Below are positions 10,074 to 18,805 of a DNA stretch of 64,000 nt, one piece after another. How positions within the stretch are numbered: position 1 is the first letter of the stretch; each line of letters begins with the position of its first letter. Under the pieces are notes generated by a model. The model was not told the origin of the DNA. It saw only the letters and a program-made list of their open reading frames with translations, and ran no database searches. The translations under genes were made by a program, and so were the position numbers. The DNA comes from Arthrobacter sp. 131MFCol6.1 (GTDB lineage: Bacteria > Actinomycetota > Actinomycetes > Actinomycetales > Micrococcaceae): assembly GCF_000374925.1 (NCBI RefSeq), contig NZ_KB895548.1, positions 62,001-126,000 on the forward strand. Reading direction: 5' to 3'.

Positions 10074-10905
10074 GGTATTCGGCGGCGGCATAGACGCCAA
10101 GGATGCGCACCTCGGTGGTGAAGAACTCCAGTTCCTCCAGCGCCAGGCTGAGCGGCAAATCCTCGGGGTGCCCCTCGACGTCGGCCATGAACATCGTGGC
10201 CGCAAACTCGTTGCCCACCATATAGCTCTCCAGCCTTGTCATGTTCACGCCATTCGTGGCAAACCCGCCCAGCGCCTTGAAGAGTGCGGAGGGGACGTTC
10301 CGGACCCGGAACAGGAAACTGGTCACAGCCGGTCCCGGCAACGCCTCCCGGGACGGCAGCTCCTTTTCCGGCGCCAGGACCACGAACCGCGTGGTGTTGG
10401 ACGGATCATCCTCCACCCGCGAAGCCAGCACCTCCAAGCCGTAGATCCGGGCCGCGAGCGGGGGAGCGAGGGACAGCTTGGCTGGATCGTTCCACTCCCG
10501 CACTTCACGGGCGGAACCCGCGGTATCCCCGGCAATAACAGGCTTCAGGCCGGCACTGCGGATCAACTTGCGGCACTGACCCAGAGCGTGGATGTGGCTG
10601 TGGACCTCGGTGGCCCCCTCGATGGTGCTGCCGGGGATGCCCATCAGGTCGAAATGGATCGGAAGAAAGTATTCGCCCACAATCTGCAGCCGGGATTGGG
10701 GCAGCAGGATGTGGATGTCAGCCACCCGGCCGGCGATCGAGTTCTCGATCGGAATCATGGCCAGGTCGGCCTCGCCGCTGGATACCAGCTCCAAAGCGTC
10801 CTCGAAGCTGGCGCAGGGGACGCTCTCCAGCCCGGGAAACATCTGCGCGCAGGCAATATTTGAATTGGCGCCGGGCTCACCCTGGTACGCAATCTTCTGG
10901 ACCAT
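10048..10905 (-). CDS. pheA: Prephenate dehydratase (monofunctional, PDT-ACT)
   Basis: Converts prephenate to phenylpyruvate in phenylalanine synthesis. The 285-aa protein has a bilobed PDT domain (residues 1-180) with YQGEPGANS, PIENSIAGRV and the catalytic TTRF motif (NTTRFVVL). A C-terminal ACT domain contains GVNMTRLESY, the phenylalanine-sensing ESRP region with Tyr in place of Arg-Pro. There is no fused chorismate mutase. It is flanked by unrelated genes and read convergently to the hydroxylase. Confidence 0.93.
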   Translation of the reverse strand: MVQKIAYQGEPGANSNIACAQMFPGLESVPCASFEDALELVSSGEADLAMIPIENSIAGRVADIHILLPQSRLQIVGEYFLPIHFDLMGIPGSTIEGATEVHSHIHALGQCRKLIRSAGLKPVIAGDTAGSAREVREWNDPAKLSLAPPLAARIYGLEVLASRVEDDPSNTTRFVVLAPEKELPSREALPGPAVTSFLFRVRNVPSALFKALGGFATNGVNMTRLESYMVGNEFAATMFMADVEGHPEDLPLSLALEELEFFTTEVRILGVYAAAEYRTGQAVPG

Positions 10906-10993
10906 GGTCCGTATGGTTTCACGCCCAGCGCCCGCCTGCCTAAGTAAGTCGCGGCTGGCGCTGTCTCAGGGACTCCAAACGGCCTGCCGCGAC

Positions 10994-11770
10994 TCAGGTG
11001 GGGTTCAGATGCTTGGCGAAGTGGTCCTCGATCCGCTGCCAGGCTTCCGGGGCCGATTCCGGATCCGGGCCGATGCCCATGACCCGCATGAGCGGCCGCA
11101 GCACTCTCGGCCCGGTCTCCACATCATTGAGGAAGGCGTGCCCGGCGTGCGGGAATTCCTTCACGTCGTTCTCCACGCCCAGCCCGTCGAGCACGGCCGC
11201 GAGTTTTGCCGCTTCGCCGGGCAGGGTGCGGTCCCGGCCGCCGAAGTTGGCCACGATCGGGCACGCGCCGGCGAGGGCCGCCGCGGGGTCTTTCGGCCTG
11301 CGTCCATAGTTGACGGCGGCGGCGTCGAAGCCGTCATTGGCCAGCAGCAGGGCGAAGCCGCCGCCCATGCAGAAGCCGATCACGCCGATCTTGCCCGTGG
11401 TCCGGCCGGACGCAAGCAGCCAGTCCCGGGCGGTGGCCAGATCGGTGAAGGCCCGGCCCTCGCCCGCGGACAGCGCGCGCATGGTGGCGACGAGGCAGCG
11501 GCGCGCCCCGCCGTCGCTGTACAGGTCAACGGCCAGTGTCAGGTAACCGGCCGCCGCCATCCGGTCGGCGTGGCGGACAGTGATGTCGTCCAGGCCGAAG
11601 GCTTCATGGACCATCAGGACGGCCGGGAAAGGCCCTTCGCCCGCCGGCGTCGACAGGTAGCCGCGCAGCTCCGGCGAACCGCCCGCCGCGGCGCCGCTGG
11701 CCTGGCTGAGGTCAGTATTGCTGAGACCCCGGGTGGCGGCCTTGCCGCGTCCTGCGTGTGTCCGGTCCAT
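10994..11770 (-). CDS. Dienelactone hydrolase family protein
   Basis: Alpha/beta hydrolase of 258 aa. The ATG at 11770 has a GGAGGGG ribosome site, so the longer open frame is not used. The dienelactone-hydrolase triad is visible: nucleophile C134 in GFCMGGG, Asp in GGRDRTLP and His in HAGHAFLND; a VHEAFGLDD oxyanion segment is also present. It could open dienelactones in a modified ortho pathway, but no chlorocatechol genes are nearby, so it may be a general carboxyesterase-type enzyme. Confidence 0.85.
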   Translation of the reverse strand: MDRTHAGRGKAATRGLSNTDLSQASGAAAGGSPELRGYLSTPAGEGPFPAVLMVHEAFGLDDITVRHADRMAAAGYLTLAVDLYSDGGARRCLVATMRALSAGEGRAFTDLATARDWLLASGRTTGKIGVIGFCMGGGFALLLANDGFDAAAVNYGRRPKDPAAALAGACPIVANFGGRDRTLPGEAAKLAAVLDGLGVENDVKEFPHAGHAFLNDVETGPRVLRPLMRVMGIGPDPESAPEAWQRIEDHFAKHLNPT

Positions 11771-11846
11771 GCTGGCCCCTCCGTCGGCTGTGGGGCCATT
11801 CTTGCATGGCCGCAAAACCGCGGCACGACAAAACGGGCACAAAAAA

Positions 11847-11885
11847 GCGGCGCCGGAGATCCCCCAAAGGAAAATCCGGCGCCGC
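11847..11885 (-). terminator. Intrinsic terminator of the CsbD-like gene
   Basis: Eleven-base GC-rich arms (11847-11857 and 11875-11885) are followed on the minus strand by six T residues (11841-11846). It lies directly downstream of the CsbD-like stop. Confidence 0.85.
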
Positions 11886-11899
11886 GGTCGCCCTAAGGA

Positions 11900-12076
11900 C
11901 TAGTCCTTCTTGAAGGCGTCCTTGACGTTTTCGCCGACCTTCTTCGCGTCGGCTACAACCTGGTCCCGCTGGCCCTCGGCTCGAAGCTGGTCGTTGTCAG
12001 TGGCGTTGCCAGCAGCTTCCTTGGCCTTGCCGCCGAGGTGCTCTGCTTCGTTCTGAATCTTGTCTCCGACACCCAT
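11900..12076 (-). CDS. CsbD-like small stress protein
   Basis: A 58-aa hydrophilic protein with the CsbD-family pattern: MGVGDKIQNEAEHLGGKAKEA at the N terminus, then short Ala/Lys/Asp-rich helices and a KKVGENVKDAFKKD end. The ATG at 12076 is preceded by GAAAGGTGG; the open frame continues upstream without support. CsbD-family proteins are induced in general stress, but their molecular role is unknown. It has its own terminator and appears monocistronic. Confidence 0.85.
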   Translation of the reverse strand: MGVGDKIQNEAEHLGGKAKEAAGNATDNDQLRAEGQRDQVVADAKKVGENVKDAFKKD

Positions 12077-12252
12077 GGTGTAGGCCACCTTTCGTTCCGG
12101 TTGAAAATACTGTCCGATCAGCCTAACACAAAGCATGCTTACTAATTCAAGGGGTTTCGCGGGGTAATCCTCCGGAGTGTCGTCTGCGGCGGTTTGCGGG
12201 GCGGTTTGTCAAAGGGTGAAGTTCCCCCGGTCCGCGGGCTAGGCTCGAGGTC

Positions 12253-12726
12253 ATGGACCACAAGACCACTCTCACGCAGCACATCAATGCTCCGGCGGAC
12301 TCGGTCTGGGCGGTGGTGTCGGACATTCCCGGATCTGCCGCGACCCTGTCCGGCGTCGATTCGATCCAGATGCTCACCGACGGGCCCTATGCCGTGGGCA
12401 CCCGCTGGAAGGAAACCCGCACCATGATGGGGCGCTCGGAAACGGTGGAGATGTGGGTGTCCCAGTCCGAGGCGCCGTCGAACGGCCGGGCCGGCAGCAC
12501 CACGGTGAAGGCCCTTCAGGGCGGCGCCGACTACACCACCAGGTTCGCCCTGGCGGAGCGCGGCGGCGGAACCGACCTCACGCTGACCTTCGGCGCGGAA
12601 GTCATCAAACCGACCCGGTTCAGCAGGATCATGCTCACTGTGTTCGGTCCGCTCGGGATGCGCATCACCCGCAAGGCCCTTGCAAAAGACCTGGCGGACA
12701 TCGCGGCCAAGGCCGAGTCCCTGTGA
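12253..12726 (+). CDS. SRPBCC (polyketide cyclase/START-like) protein
   Basis: A 157-aa cytosolic protein with the SRPBCC fold signature: INAPADSVWAVVSDI at the N terminus, the central strand YAVGTRWKETRTM and a long C-terminal helix (LGMRITRKALAKDLADIAAKAE). These proteins bind hydrophobic ligands, and no enzymatic residues can be assigned. Its stop overlaps the ATG of the pentapeptide-repeat gene (TGATG), so the two are translated as a pair. Confidence 0.85.
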   Translation: MDHKTTLTQHINAPADSVWAVVSDIPGSAATLSGVDSIQMLTDGPYAVGTRWKETRTMMGRSETVEMWVSQSEAPSNGRAGSTTVKALQGGADYTTRFALAERGGGTDLTLTFGAEVIKPTRFSRIMLTVFGPLGMRITRKALAKDLADIAAKAESL

Positions 12727-13403
12727 TGGTCCGGCGGAATGCGGCGGACAAAACCCCGAAGGTCACCGCCCCCCGGCTCGCCCCGGTCCGGACCGGGGAG
12801 CTGCGGGATGACCCTGCCCCGGAGTTCCGGCGAGGTGTTCGGTACGACGGCGTCCGGTACAGCCGCGCGTCGGCAGAAGGTCTGGACCTGGGCGGTGCGG
12901 ACTTTGCCGAGTGCGAGTTCACGGGGGTGTCGTTCAATGAGACGCAGCTGCGGGGTGCGACTTTTCGTGACTGCATCCTGACCGAGGCTTACGCCCCTGT
13001 GCTGATGGCGGCCCGGACCAGCCTGCGGGATGTCGAGATCGGCAACCCCCGCTGGGGATCGGCGGAGCTCTACGAAAGTGGCTGGCAGTCCGTGCGGATC
13101 GACGGCGGCAAACTCGACTACGTGAACCTTCGCGGATCCAAGCTCACGGACGTGCAGATCAGCGACTGCATCATTAGCGAGCTGGATCTGGGCTCCTGCA
13201 CCGCCACGCGGGTCGCCTTGAAGAACTGCACTATCGGCACTCTTGATTTCACCGGAGCCAGGCTCAAGGACTTCGACCTCCGCGGCACCGACTTCCGCAC
13301 AGTCAGCGGCCTGGGCAGCCTGGCCGGCCTCGTCGTCGACGATTACCAGCTCACCCTGCTCGCTCCGTTGCTCGCGGCCCATCTGGGCGTCGTCGTCGCG
13401 TAA
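12726..13403 (+). CDS. Pentapeptide-repeat protein
   Basis: A 225-aa protein whose residues about 45-200 show A(D/N)LXX-type pentapeptide repeats (for example LDLGGADFAECEFTG, LRGATFRDC, LDYVNLRGSKL, FDLRGTDFR), predicting a right-handed quadrilateral beta-helix. The start overlaps the SRPBCC stop by one base; the frame is open upstream but only as a shadow. Some family members protect DNA gyrase. No such role is shown here. Confidence 0.85.
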   Translation: MVRRNAADKTPKVTAPRLAPVRTGELRDDPAPEFRRGVRYDGVRYSRASAEGLDLGGADFAECEFTGVSFNETQLRGATFRDCILTEAYAPVLMAARTSLRDVEIGNPRWGSAELYESGWQSVRIDGGKLDYVNLRGSKLTDVQISDCIISELDLGSCTATRVALKNCTIGTLDFTGARLKDFDLRGTDFRTVSGLGSLAGLVVDDYQLTLLAPLLAAHLGVVVA

Positions 13404-13446
13404 TCCGGCGGCATCCGGTTGACCCCCTTGCACCGCCGTGTAATCT

Positions 13447-13468
13447 TTATAGAACGAACGGTCGGTAA
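13447..13468. promoter_or_regulatory. PaaR-type operator upstream of paaJFH
   Basis: Contains the core GAACGAACGGTCGGTAA (13452-13468), identical over 17 bases to the site before paaA, preceded by TTATA. It fits the 22-bp inverted repeat seen at three other paa units and begins 66 bases upstream of paaJ. Confidence 0.75.
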
Positions 13469-13512
13469 ATTACTTTGCTGCCGGCCCCGCTTTCTTGGTG
13501 AAGGATGTTCTC

Positions 13513-14724
13513 ATGGTCGAGGCTTTTCTTGTTGGCGGCGCCCGCACCCCCGTGGGCCGGTACGGCGGCGCCCTCTCCGCGGTCCGCCCCGATGACCTGG
13601 CCGCACTGGTGGTCCGCGCGGCTGTGGCCCGCGCCGGCGTCGATCCGGACACCATCGACGAGGTCATCCTCGGCAACGCCAACGGGGCCGGCGAAGAGAA
13701 CCGCAACGTGGCCCGCATGGCCACCCTCCTTGCCGGGCTGCCCCTCCACATCTCCGGCATCACCGTGAACCGGCTCTGCGCCTCCGGGCTCAGCGCCATC
13801 ATCATGGCCAGCCATATGATCAAGTCCGGCGCCGCGGACATCGTGATCGCCGGCGGCGTCGAATCCATGAGCCGCGCTCCCTGGGTCCAGGAAAAGCCCC
13901 GGACCGCCTTCGCCAAACCGGGCGAAATCTTTGACACTTCCATCGGCTGGCGTTTCGTGAACCCCCAGTTCACCAAGGGCGAGCTGTCCCGGGACGGAAA
14001 AATGACCTACTCCATGCCCGAGACGGCGGAAGAGGTGGGACGGGTTGACGGCATCTCGCGGGAGGACGCCGACGCCTTCGCCGTCCGCTCCCACGAACGC
14101 GCCCTGGCCGCCATCGCCGCCGGCCGTTTCGCCGAGGAAATTGTCCCCGTGACCGTCAAGACCCGCAAGGGCGAGACCGTGGTGGACACCGATGAGGGTC
14201 CCCGCGCCGGCACCACCATGGACGTCCTCGCCGGGCTCCGGCCGGTAGTCAAGGGCGGCTCGATCGTCACCGCGGGCAACTCCTCCACCCTCAACGACGG
14301 CGCGTCCGCCATCATCGTTGCCTCGGAGGCCGCGATCCAGAAGCTTGGCCTCACGGCCCGCGCCCGCATCATCGACGGCGCCTCCGCCGGCTGCGAGCCC
14401 GAAATCATGGGCATCGGCCCGGTCCCGGCCACCCAGAAGGTGCTCGCCCGTTCCGGGCTCAGCGTCGAGGACCTCGGCGCCGTCGAACTCAACGAGGCGT
14501 TCGCGACCCAGTCCCTGGCCAGCATGCGCCGGCTTGGCCTGGACCCGGAGATCGTGAACCGCGACGGCGGCGCGATTTCCCTGGGCCACCCGCTGGGGTC
14601 GTCCGGTTCCCGGATCGCCATCACGCTGCTGGGCCGGATGGAACGCGAAAACGCGAAGATCGGCCTCGCCACCATGTGCATCGGCGTCGGCCAGGGCACG
14701 GCAATGCTGCTGGAGCGCGTCTAG
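13513..14724 (+). CDS. paaJ: 3-oxoadipyl-CoA/3-oxo-5,6-dehydrosuberyl-CoA thiolase PaaJ
   Basis: Thiolase of 403 aa that cleaves the beta-oxidation products of the phenylacetate pathway to acetyl-CoA and succinyl-CoA. The ATG at 13513 has a GAAGGA site. The catalytic residues are C89 (NRLCASGLSA), H359 (SLGHPLGSSG) and C389 (TMCIGVGQG). The N-terminal stretch RTPVGRYGGALS closely matches PaaJ/PcaF, and PcaF (beta-ketoadipate) cannot be excluded by motif alone. The PaaR-type operator upstream and paaF/paaH downstream support PaaJ. Confidence 0.92.
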   Translation: MVEAFLVGGARTPVGRYGGALSAVRPDDLAALVVRAAVARAGVDPDTIDEVILGNANGAGEENRNVARMATLLAGLPLHISGITVNRLCASGLSAIIMASHMIKSGAADIVIAGGVESMSRAPWVQEKPRTAFAKPGEIFDTSIGWRFVNPQFTKGELSRDGKMTYSMPETAEEVGRVDGISREDADAFAVRSHERALAAIAAGRFAEEIVPVTVKTRKGETVVDTDEGPRAGTTMDVLAGLRPVVKGGSIVTAGNSSTLNDGASAIIVASEAAIQKLGLTARARIIDGASAGCEPEIMGIGPVPATQKVLARSGLSVEDLGAVELNEAFATQSLASMRRLGLDPEIVNRDGGAISLGHPLGSSGSRIAITLLGRMERENAKIGLATMCIGVGQGTAMLLERV

Positions 14725-15527
14725 TGGCGGCCCCGGCAGCAGCGCTCGAGACCGCTACCTTCAGCACGCTCCTGGTCGAAGAGCGCGAGGACCGGGTGGT
14801 GGTGCTGCTCAACCGGCCCGAGGTCCGCAACGCAATCGACCAGCAGATGGTCGACGAACTCCACACCGTCTGCGCCCATCTCGAGCGTCTCCCCAAGACC
14901 CTCATCATCGCCGGCGCTGACGGGGTATTCGCCTCCGGTGCCGACATCGGCCAGCTGCGCGAACGCCGCCGCGACGATGCCCTGCAGGGCATCAATTCCA
15001 CCATTTTCGTCCGGATCGCCAAGCTGCCGATGCCCGTCATCGCGGCCCTCGACGGCTTCTGCCTCGGCGGCGGCGCCGAGCTGGCGTACGCCGCCGACTT
15101 CCGGATCGGCACACCGTCCGTCCGGATCGGCAATCCCGAAACCGGACTCGGCATCCTGGCCGCCGCCGGTGCCAGCTGGCGCCTCAAGGAACTCGTGGGG
15201 GAGCCCGTCGCCAAGGAAATGCTGCTGGCCGGTTCCGTGCTGCGCGCAGAACGTGCCCTCGCGGTCAATCTCATCACCGAAATCCATGAACCGTCCGATC
15301 TGATGGCCGCGGCCCACAGCCTCGCCGACCGGATCGCCACCCAGGATCCGCTGGCCGTCCGGATTACCAAATCCGTGTTCCACGCCCCGGCCGAGGCGCA
15401 TCCCCTCATTGACCAGTTGGCACAGGGGATCCTCTTCGAGTCCCAGGCCAAGTTCGACCGTATGCAGGCTTTTCTGGATAAGAAATCAGCCAAAAAGTCA
15501 GCCAAAGAATCAGGGAAGCAGAAATAA
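14724..15527 (+). CDS. paaF: Enoyl-CoA hydratase (PaaF-like)
   Basis: Crotonase-fold enzyme of 267 aa, starting with GTG that overlaps the paaJ stop (TAGTG), with a GGAG site eight bases before. The oxyanion-hole region GADGVFASGADIGQL and the segment GFCLGGGAELAYAADFRIG are present, and the second acidic residue region reads IGNPETGLG, as in hydratases with two glutamates. Likely 2,3-dehydroadipyl-CoA hydratase in the lower phenylacetate pathway. The lysine-rich C-terminal tail (KKSAKKSAKES) is unusual for the family. Confidence 0.85.
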   Translation: MAAPAAALETATFSTLLVEEREDRVVVLLNRPEVRNAIDQQMVDELHTVCAHLERLPKTLIIAGADGVFASGADIGQLRERRRDDALQGINSTIFVRIAKLPMPVIAALDGFCLGGGAELAYAADFRIGTPSVRIGNPETGLGILAAAGASWRLKELVGEPVAKEMLLAGSVLRAERALAVNLITEIHEPSDLMAAAHSLADRIATQDPLAVRITKSVFHAPAEAHPLIDQLAQGILFESQAKFDRMQAFLDKKSAKKSAKESGKQK

Positions 15528-15529
15528 AC

Positions 15530-16402
15530 ATGGGCAACTCCGTACTCCCCGATAACCTCCCCGCATCCGTCGGAGTTCTCGGCGGCGGCCGCATGGGCGC
15601 CGGCATCGCCCACGCCTTCCTGATCAACGGAGCCAACGTGGTGGTGGTCGAGCGCGATGAGGCGTCGGCCGAGGCAGCCCGGGAGCGGGTAGAGTCCGCC
15701 GCCGCCAAGAGCATCGAGCGGGGCGCCGTGGACGGCAACCTGGACGAGATCGTTTCCCGGCTCGCGGTCACGGTGGACTATGACGACTTCGCCGGCCGGC
15801 AGTTGGTGGTCGAGGCCGTTCCGGAGGACTGGGACCTGAAGGTCACGGCGCTGCGCGGCATCGAGGAACGGCTCGCCGACAGTGCCTACCTTGCCTCCAA
15901 CACGTCGTCGCTGTCCGTCAACGGGCTGGCCCGTGAACTGAAGCGGCCGCAGAACTTCCTGGGCCTGCACTTCTTCAACCCGGTGCCGGCGTCGACGCTC
16001 ATCGAGGTGGTCCTCGGCGAGCAGACTTCCGACGCCCTGGCCCAGGCCGCCCGAGGCTGGGTCGAAGCGCTCGGCAAGACCGCCGTCGTGGTCAACGACG
16101 CACCTGGCTTCGCCTCCTCCCGGCTGGGCGTTGCGATCGCCCTCGAAGCGATGCGCATGGTGGAAGAGGGCGTGGCCACCGCCGAAGACATCGACAACGC
16201 CATGGTTCTGGGCTACAAGCACCCCACGGGCCCGCTGCGGACCACCGACATTGTGGGCCTGGACGTGCGCCTCGGCATCGCGGAGTACCTTCAGTCCACG
16301 CTGGGCGATCGTTTCGCTCCGCCGCAGATCCTCCGCGACAAGGTTGCCCGCGGCGAACTGGGACGCAAGTCCGGCAAGGGCTTCTTCGACTGGACCAAGT
16401 GA
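15530..16402 (+). CDS. paaH: 3-hydroxyacyl-CoA dehydrogenase (PaaH-like)
   Basis: NAD-dependent 3-hydroxyadipyl-CoA dehydrogenase, 290 aa, the length of single-function PaaH/FadB2/Hbd enzymes. It has the Rossmann motif GVLGGGRMGAGIAHAF with the acidic strand-2 residue (VVVERDE). The catalytic His is in LGLHFFNPVP and the Glu in EVVLGEQT. It begins two bases after the paaF stop, completing a paaJ-paaF-paaH operon. Confidence 0.9.
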   Translation: MGNSVLPDNLPASVGVLGGGRMGAGIAHAFLINGANVVVVERDEASAEAARERVESAAAKSIERGAVDGNLDEIVSRLAVTVDYDDFAGRQLVVEAVPEDWDLKVTALRGIEERLADSAYLASNTSSLSVNGLARELKRPQNFLGLHFFNPVPASTLIEVVLGEQTSDALAQAARGWVEALGKTAVVVNDAPGFASSRLGVAIALEAMRMVEEGVATAEDIDNAMVLGYKHPTGPLRTTDIVGLDVRLGIAEYLQSTLGDRFAPPQILRDKVARGELGRKSGKGFFDWTK

Positions 16403-16434
16403 CCGGCGTTCGTTCGTGCCCCTAGGATGGTGCG

Positions 16435-17058
16435 GTGACCTCCCTGGACCGCCCCGCGATCGCCCCCATCACCCTGGCTGGCAAATACGTCGTCCTTGAG
16501 CCGCTGAGCCAAGACCACCATGACGGCCTCGTCGAGGCGGCCCGCGACGGCGAGCTGTGGCAACTCTGGTATACCAGCGTGCCCGCCCCGCAGCAGATGG
16601 CCGCCGAGATTGAGCGGCGCCTGGCCCTGCAGGACAGCGGCGCCATGCTGCCCTTCACCACGCGGCTGCTCGACCCCGCCACGGGCGGACCGGGCCGGGT
16701 GATCGGGATGACCACCTACATGAACATCGACGCCGCCACGCCCCGGGTGGAGATCGGCTCCACCTGGAATGCGGCATCCGCACATGGCAGCGGCAGCAAC
16801 CCGGACTCCAAGTTGCTGCTGCTGCGGCACGCCTTCGAGACGCTGGGCTGCCCCGCCGTCGAGTTCCGGACGCACTGGCTCAACCACCAGTCCCGTGAGG
16901 CAATCACCCGGCTGGGGGCCAAACAGGACGGCGTGCTCCGCAGCCACACGCGCAGCACTGACGGGGCGCTGCGCGACACCGTCGTGTATTCCATCCTGGA
17001 ACACGAGTGGCCGATGGTCCGGAACGCCCTTGAATCAAGGCTGGCCAAGCGGCGCTAG
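16435..17058 (+). CDS. GNAT family N-acetyltransferase (RimJ/RimL-like)
   Basis: A 207-aa cytosolic acetyltransferase starting with GTG. It follows the RimJ/RimL layout: LEPLSQDHHDGLVEAARDGELW at the start, GRVIGMTTYMNI in the core, and the C-terminal WLNHQSREAITRLGAKQDGVLR typical of acetyl-CoA-binding GNATs. Its stop overlaps that of the convergent SGNH hydrolase gene by four bases. Substrate unknown. Confidence 0.85.
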   Translation: MTSLDRPAIAPITLAGKYVVLEPLSQDHHDGLVEAARDGELWQLWYTSVPAPQQMAAEIERRLALQDSGAMLPFTTRLLDPATGGPGRVIGMTTYMNIDAATPRVEIGSTWNAASAHGSGSNPDSKLLLLRHAFETLGCPAVEFRTHWLNHQSREAITRLGAKQDGVLRSHTRSTDGALRDTVVYSILEHEWPMVRNALESRLAKRR

Positions 17059-17891
17059 GGTGCCGCGTAGGCCTTGGCCTCACTAAGGGATGCGAAGTAC
17101 GCCTCGTAGCCCTTGGCGTTCGGGTGGAAGTTTTCCGGACTGGCCGGGGCCCAACGGTGGAGATTGATCCACGGGGCCGCAGAGTTGACGCCGTGACCGG
17201 CGAAGGCGGCCCGGACATCGACGTACTCCGCCCCCGTGGCCCGGGCAGCGGCGGCGATGGAGCCGTTCAGGCCGTCAGCCAAGTGCGTGGCCTTGTAGAT
17301 GAACCGGGACATCGAATCAGTCTGGCCGGGGGCGACCGGATCGTAGAGGTAGGGGTAGCCCGTCACCACAACGTTGGCGTTGGGCGCGGCAGCCTTCACG
17401 CGCTGGATCATCGCGGTCACGTCACCGGCCAGTTTGTGGCTGGAGATCTGGTCCTCCGCGTAGGCGCTGGCGGCTTCGCACAGTGGGTCCGCGGCGGGAT
17501 TGACGATGGCAGCGCCGCAGGAGGCGAGGATTTCCGCAAACCGGAGATTGTTGCCGCCAGCAGTGATGGTGACGAGCCCGGTAGCCCTGTTCAGCCGCTT
17601 GAGCTGGGTGTCGACGACGTCCTGGGTCGTCTTGCCGCTGCAGGCGGCGTTGGCAACCAGCTTGATGGTTTTCGTGTGGGTAGCGAGTTCGGAATAGCTG
17701 TTCTCGCTGCGGTAGCAACCATCCAAGTACGGCCCCGCCCCCAGCCCGGCGGCGTAGGAGTCTCCGAGTGCAACGTACCTGGTCCTGTCCACAGCCTGCG
17801 CCGGCACAACCGCCACACCGGCCGCCATGGCCAAGGTGGCGAGACCGGCCGCCAGAGCCGTTCGCCGGCGTCGAAGTTTCAGAGTTCCCAT
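17055..17891 (-). CDS. Secreted SGNH/GDSL hydrolase
   Basis: Extracellular esterase/lipase of 278 aa. The N terminus is a Sec signal peptide (KLRRRRTALAAGLATLAMAAG, predicted cleavage after PAQA). The mature enzyme shows SGNH block I (ALGDSYAAGLG, nucleophile Ser), block III (TAGGNNLRF) and block V (FHPNAKGYEAY, catalytic Asp/His region). Several cysteines suggest disulfides, as in Streptomyces SGNH lipases. Substrate is not evident. Confidence 0.9.
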   Translation of the reverse strand: MGTLKLRRRRTALAAGLATLAMAAGVAVVPAQAVDRTRYVALGDSYAAGLGAGPYLDGCYRSENSYSELATHTKTIKLVANAACSGKTTQDVVDTQLKRLNRATGLVTITAGGNNLRFAEILASCGAAIVNPAADPLCEAASAYAEDQISSHKLAGDVTAMIQRVKAAAPNANVVVTGYPYLYDPVAPGQTDSMSRFIYKATHLADGLNGSIAAAARATGAEYVDVRAAFAGHGVNSAAPWINLHRWAPASPENFHPNAKGYEAYFASLSEAKAYAAP

Positions 17892-18043
17892 GGTGTTTCC
17901 CCTCAGTGGCTCGCTGGTTTCAGCGCGCCTGCTGTGAAACGAGTCGCGAGGCGTGAACCCCAGACTCTGCCAATGGTCCCACTCGGTATAACGTTTGTGA
18001 ATCCTGCCGCGGATCGCGCCGGTGCGTGTGCTTAGCTGTCTGG

Positions 18044-18781
18044 ATGACGATTCCTGCAGCGCCCCTGGGCCAAGCCAAGGGGCAGGCGGTGCCCGGAACG
18101 ATGGAGTGGGACGGGGCCGTCAACGCGTGGCACGTGGCCGGGGACGTGTTCCGCATGGGACGCCGGGAATGGCTCACCGAGGCCGGCTGGCGGCAGGTGC
18201 ACCGTCGGGGTATCCGGACCGTCATCGACCTCCGCAACGAAGCCGAAATCCGGCGCCGGGAGACCGATCCACCGGTGCGGGCGGCGGCCCTGGCCGGCTT
18301 CGACGTCGTGCAGGCCCCCACCGAAGACCCAGATAACCGCGAATTCCGCGAGCTCTGCGTGCCTTACCTGAACGACCCCGCCTGTTATTCCGACAACGCC
18401 AGGCTGTTCCCGCACCTGCTGGCCCGTGTCTTCAAAGCGGTGGCCGCCGCGGAGGGCGGCGTGGTTATCCATTGCTCCGCCGGGCGGGACCGGAGCGGCA
18501 TGATCGCCGCCATGCTCCAGGACCTCGCCGGCCACAGCGACGAGGCCATTGTGCGCGGCTACCAGCGCTCCATGCGGGGCATCAACGAGCACCTCCGGCA
18601 CGCTGCCGTCCCGCATCCCCACGAGCGTTTCCTGCCAGAGAACGTGCTGGTGCCCCTGCTGGAATCCCGGGGCAAGAGCCTGCTGCACTTCGTCCGGTCC
18701 CTCAACACAGCGGACTACCTGGTCCGCCACGGAGTGACGTCCGAGGAACTCGCGGCCATCCTGGGAAAGCTCGGCAGATAG
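18044..18781 (+). CDS. Tyrosine-protein phosphatase (PtpB-like)
   Basis: Protein of 245 aa with the phosphatase P-loop HCSAGRDRSG: nucleophile C144 and R150 (CX5R). An N-terminal GIRTVIDLRNEAEI segment is shared with mycobacterial PtpB and other Tyr_phosphatase3 members. These can act on phosphotyrosine or phosphoinositides. An upstream GTG (18026) is possible, but the ATG at 18044 is chosen. Neither has a good Shine-Dalgarno, so a leaderless mRNA is possible. Confidence 0.85.
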   Translation: MTIPAAPLGQAKGQAVPGTMEWDGAVNAWHVAGDVFRMGRREWLTEAGWRQVHRRGIRTVIDLRNEAEIRRRETDPPVRAAALAGFDVVQAPTEDPDNREFRELCVPYLNDPACYSDNARLFPHLLARVFKAVAAAEGGVVIHCSAGRDRSGMIAAMLQDLAGHSDEAIVRGYQRSMRGINEHLRHAAVPHPHERFLPENVLVPLLESRGKSLLHFVRSLNTADYLVRHGVTSEELAAILGKLGR

Positions 18782-18805
18782 GGTGCGCGCAGTTAGGGTA
18801 GGCCA

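Noticed and set aside
14724..15527. PaaG assignment for this crotonase
   Set aside because: It has a hydratase-type NPETGLG region with Glu, whereas the enzyme at 57572-58351 carries the PaaG-type Asp in TLDSGG; PaaF fits better here.
16435..17891. The four-base overlap of convergent stops (also at 59337-59340) as a regulatory overlap
   Set aside because: Such minimal 3' overlaps are common by chance in dense genomes, and the shared stop trinucleotide explains both cases.
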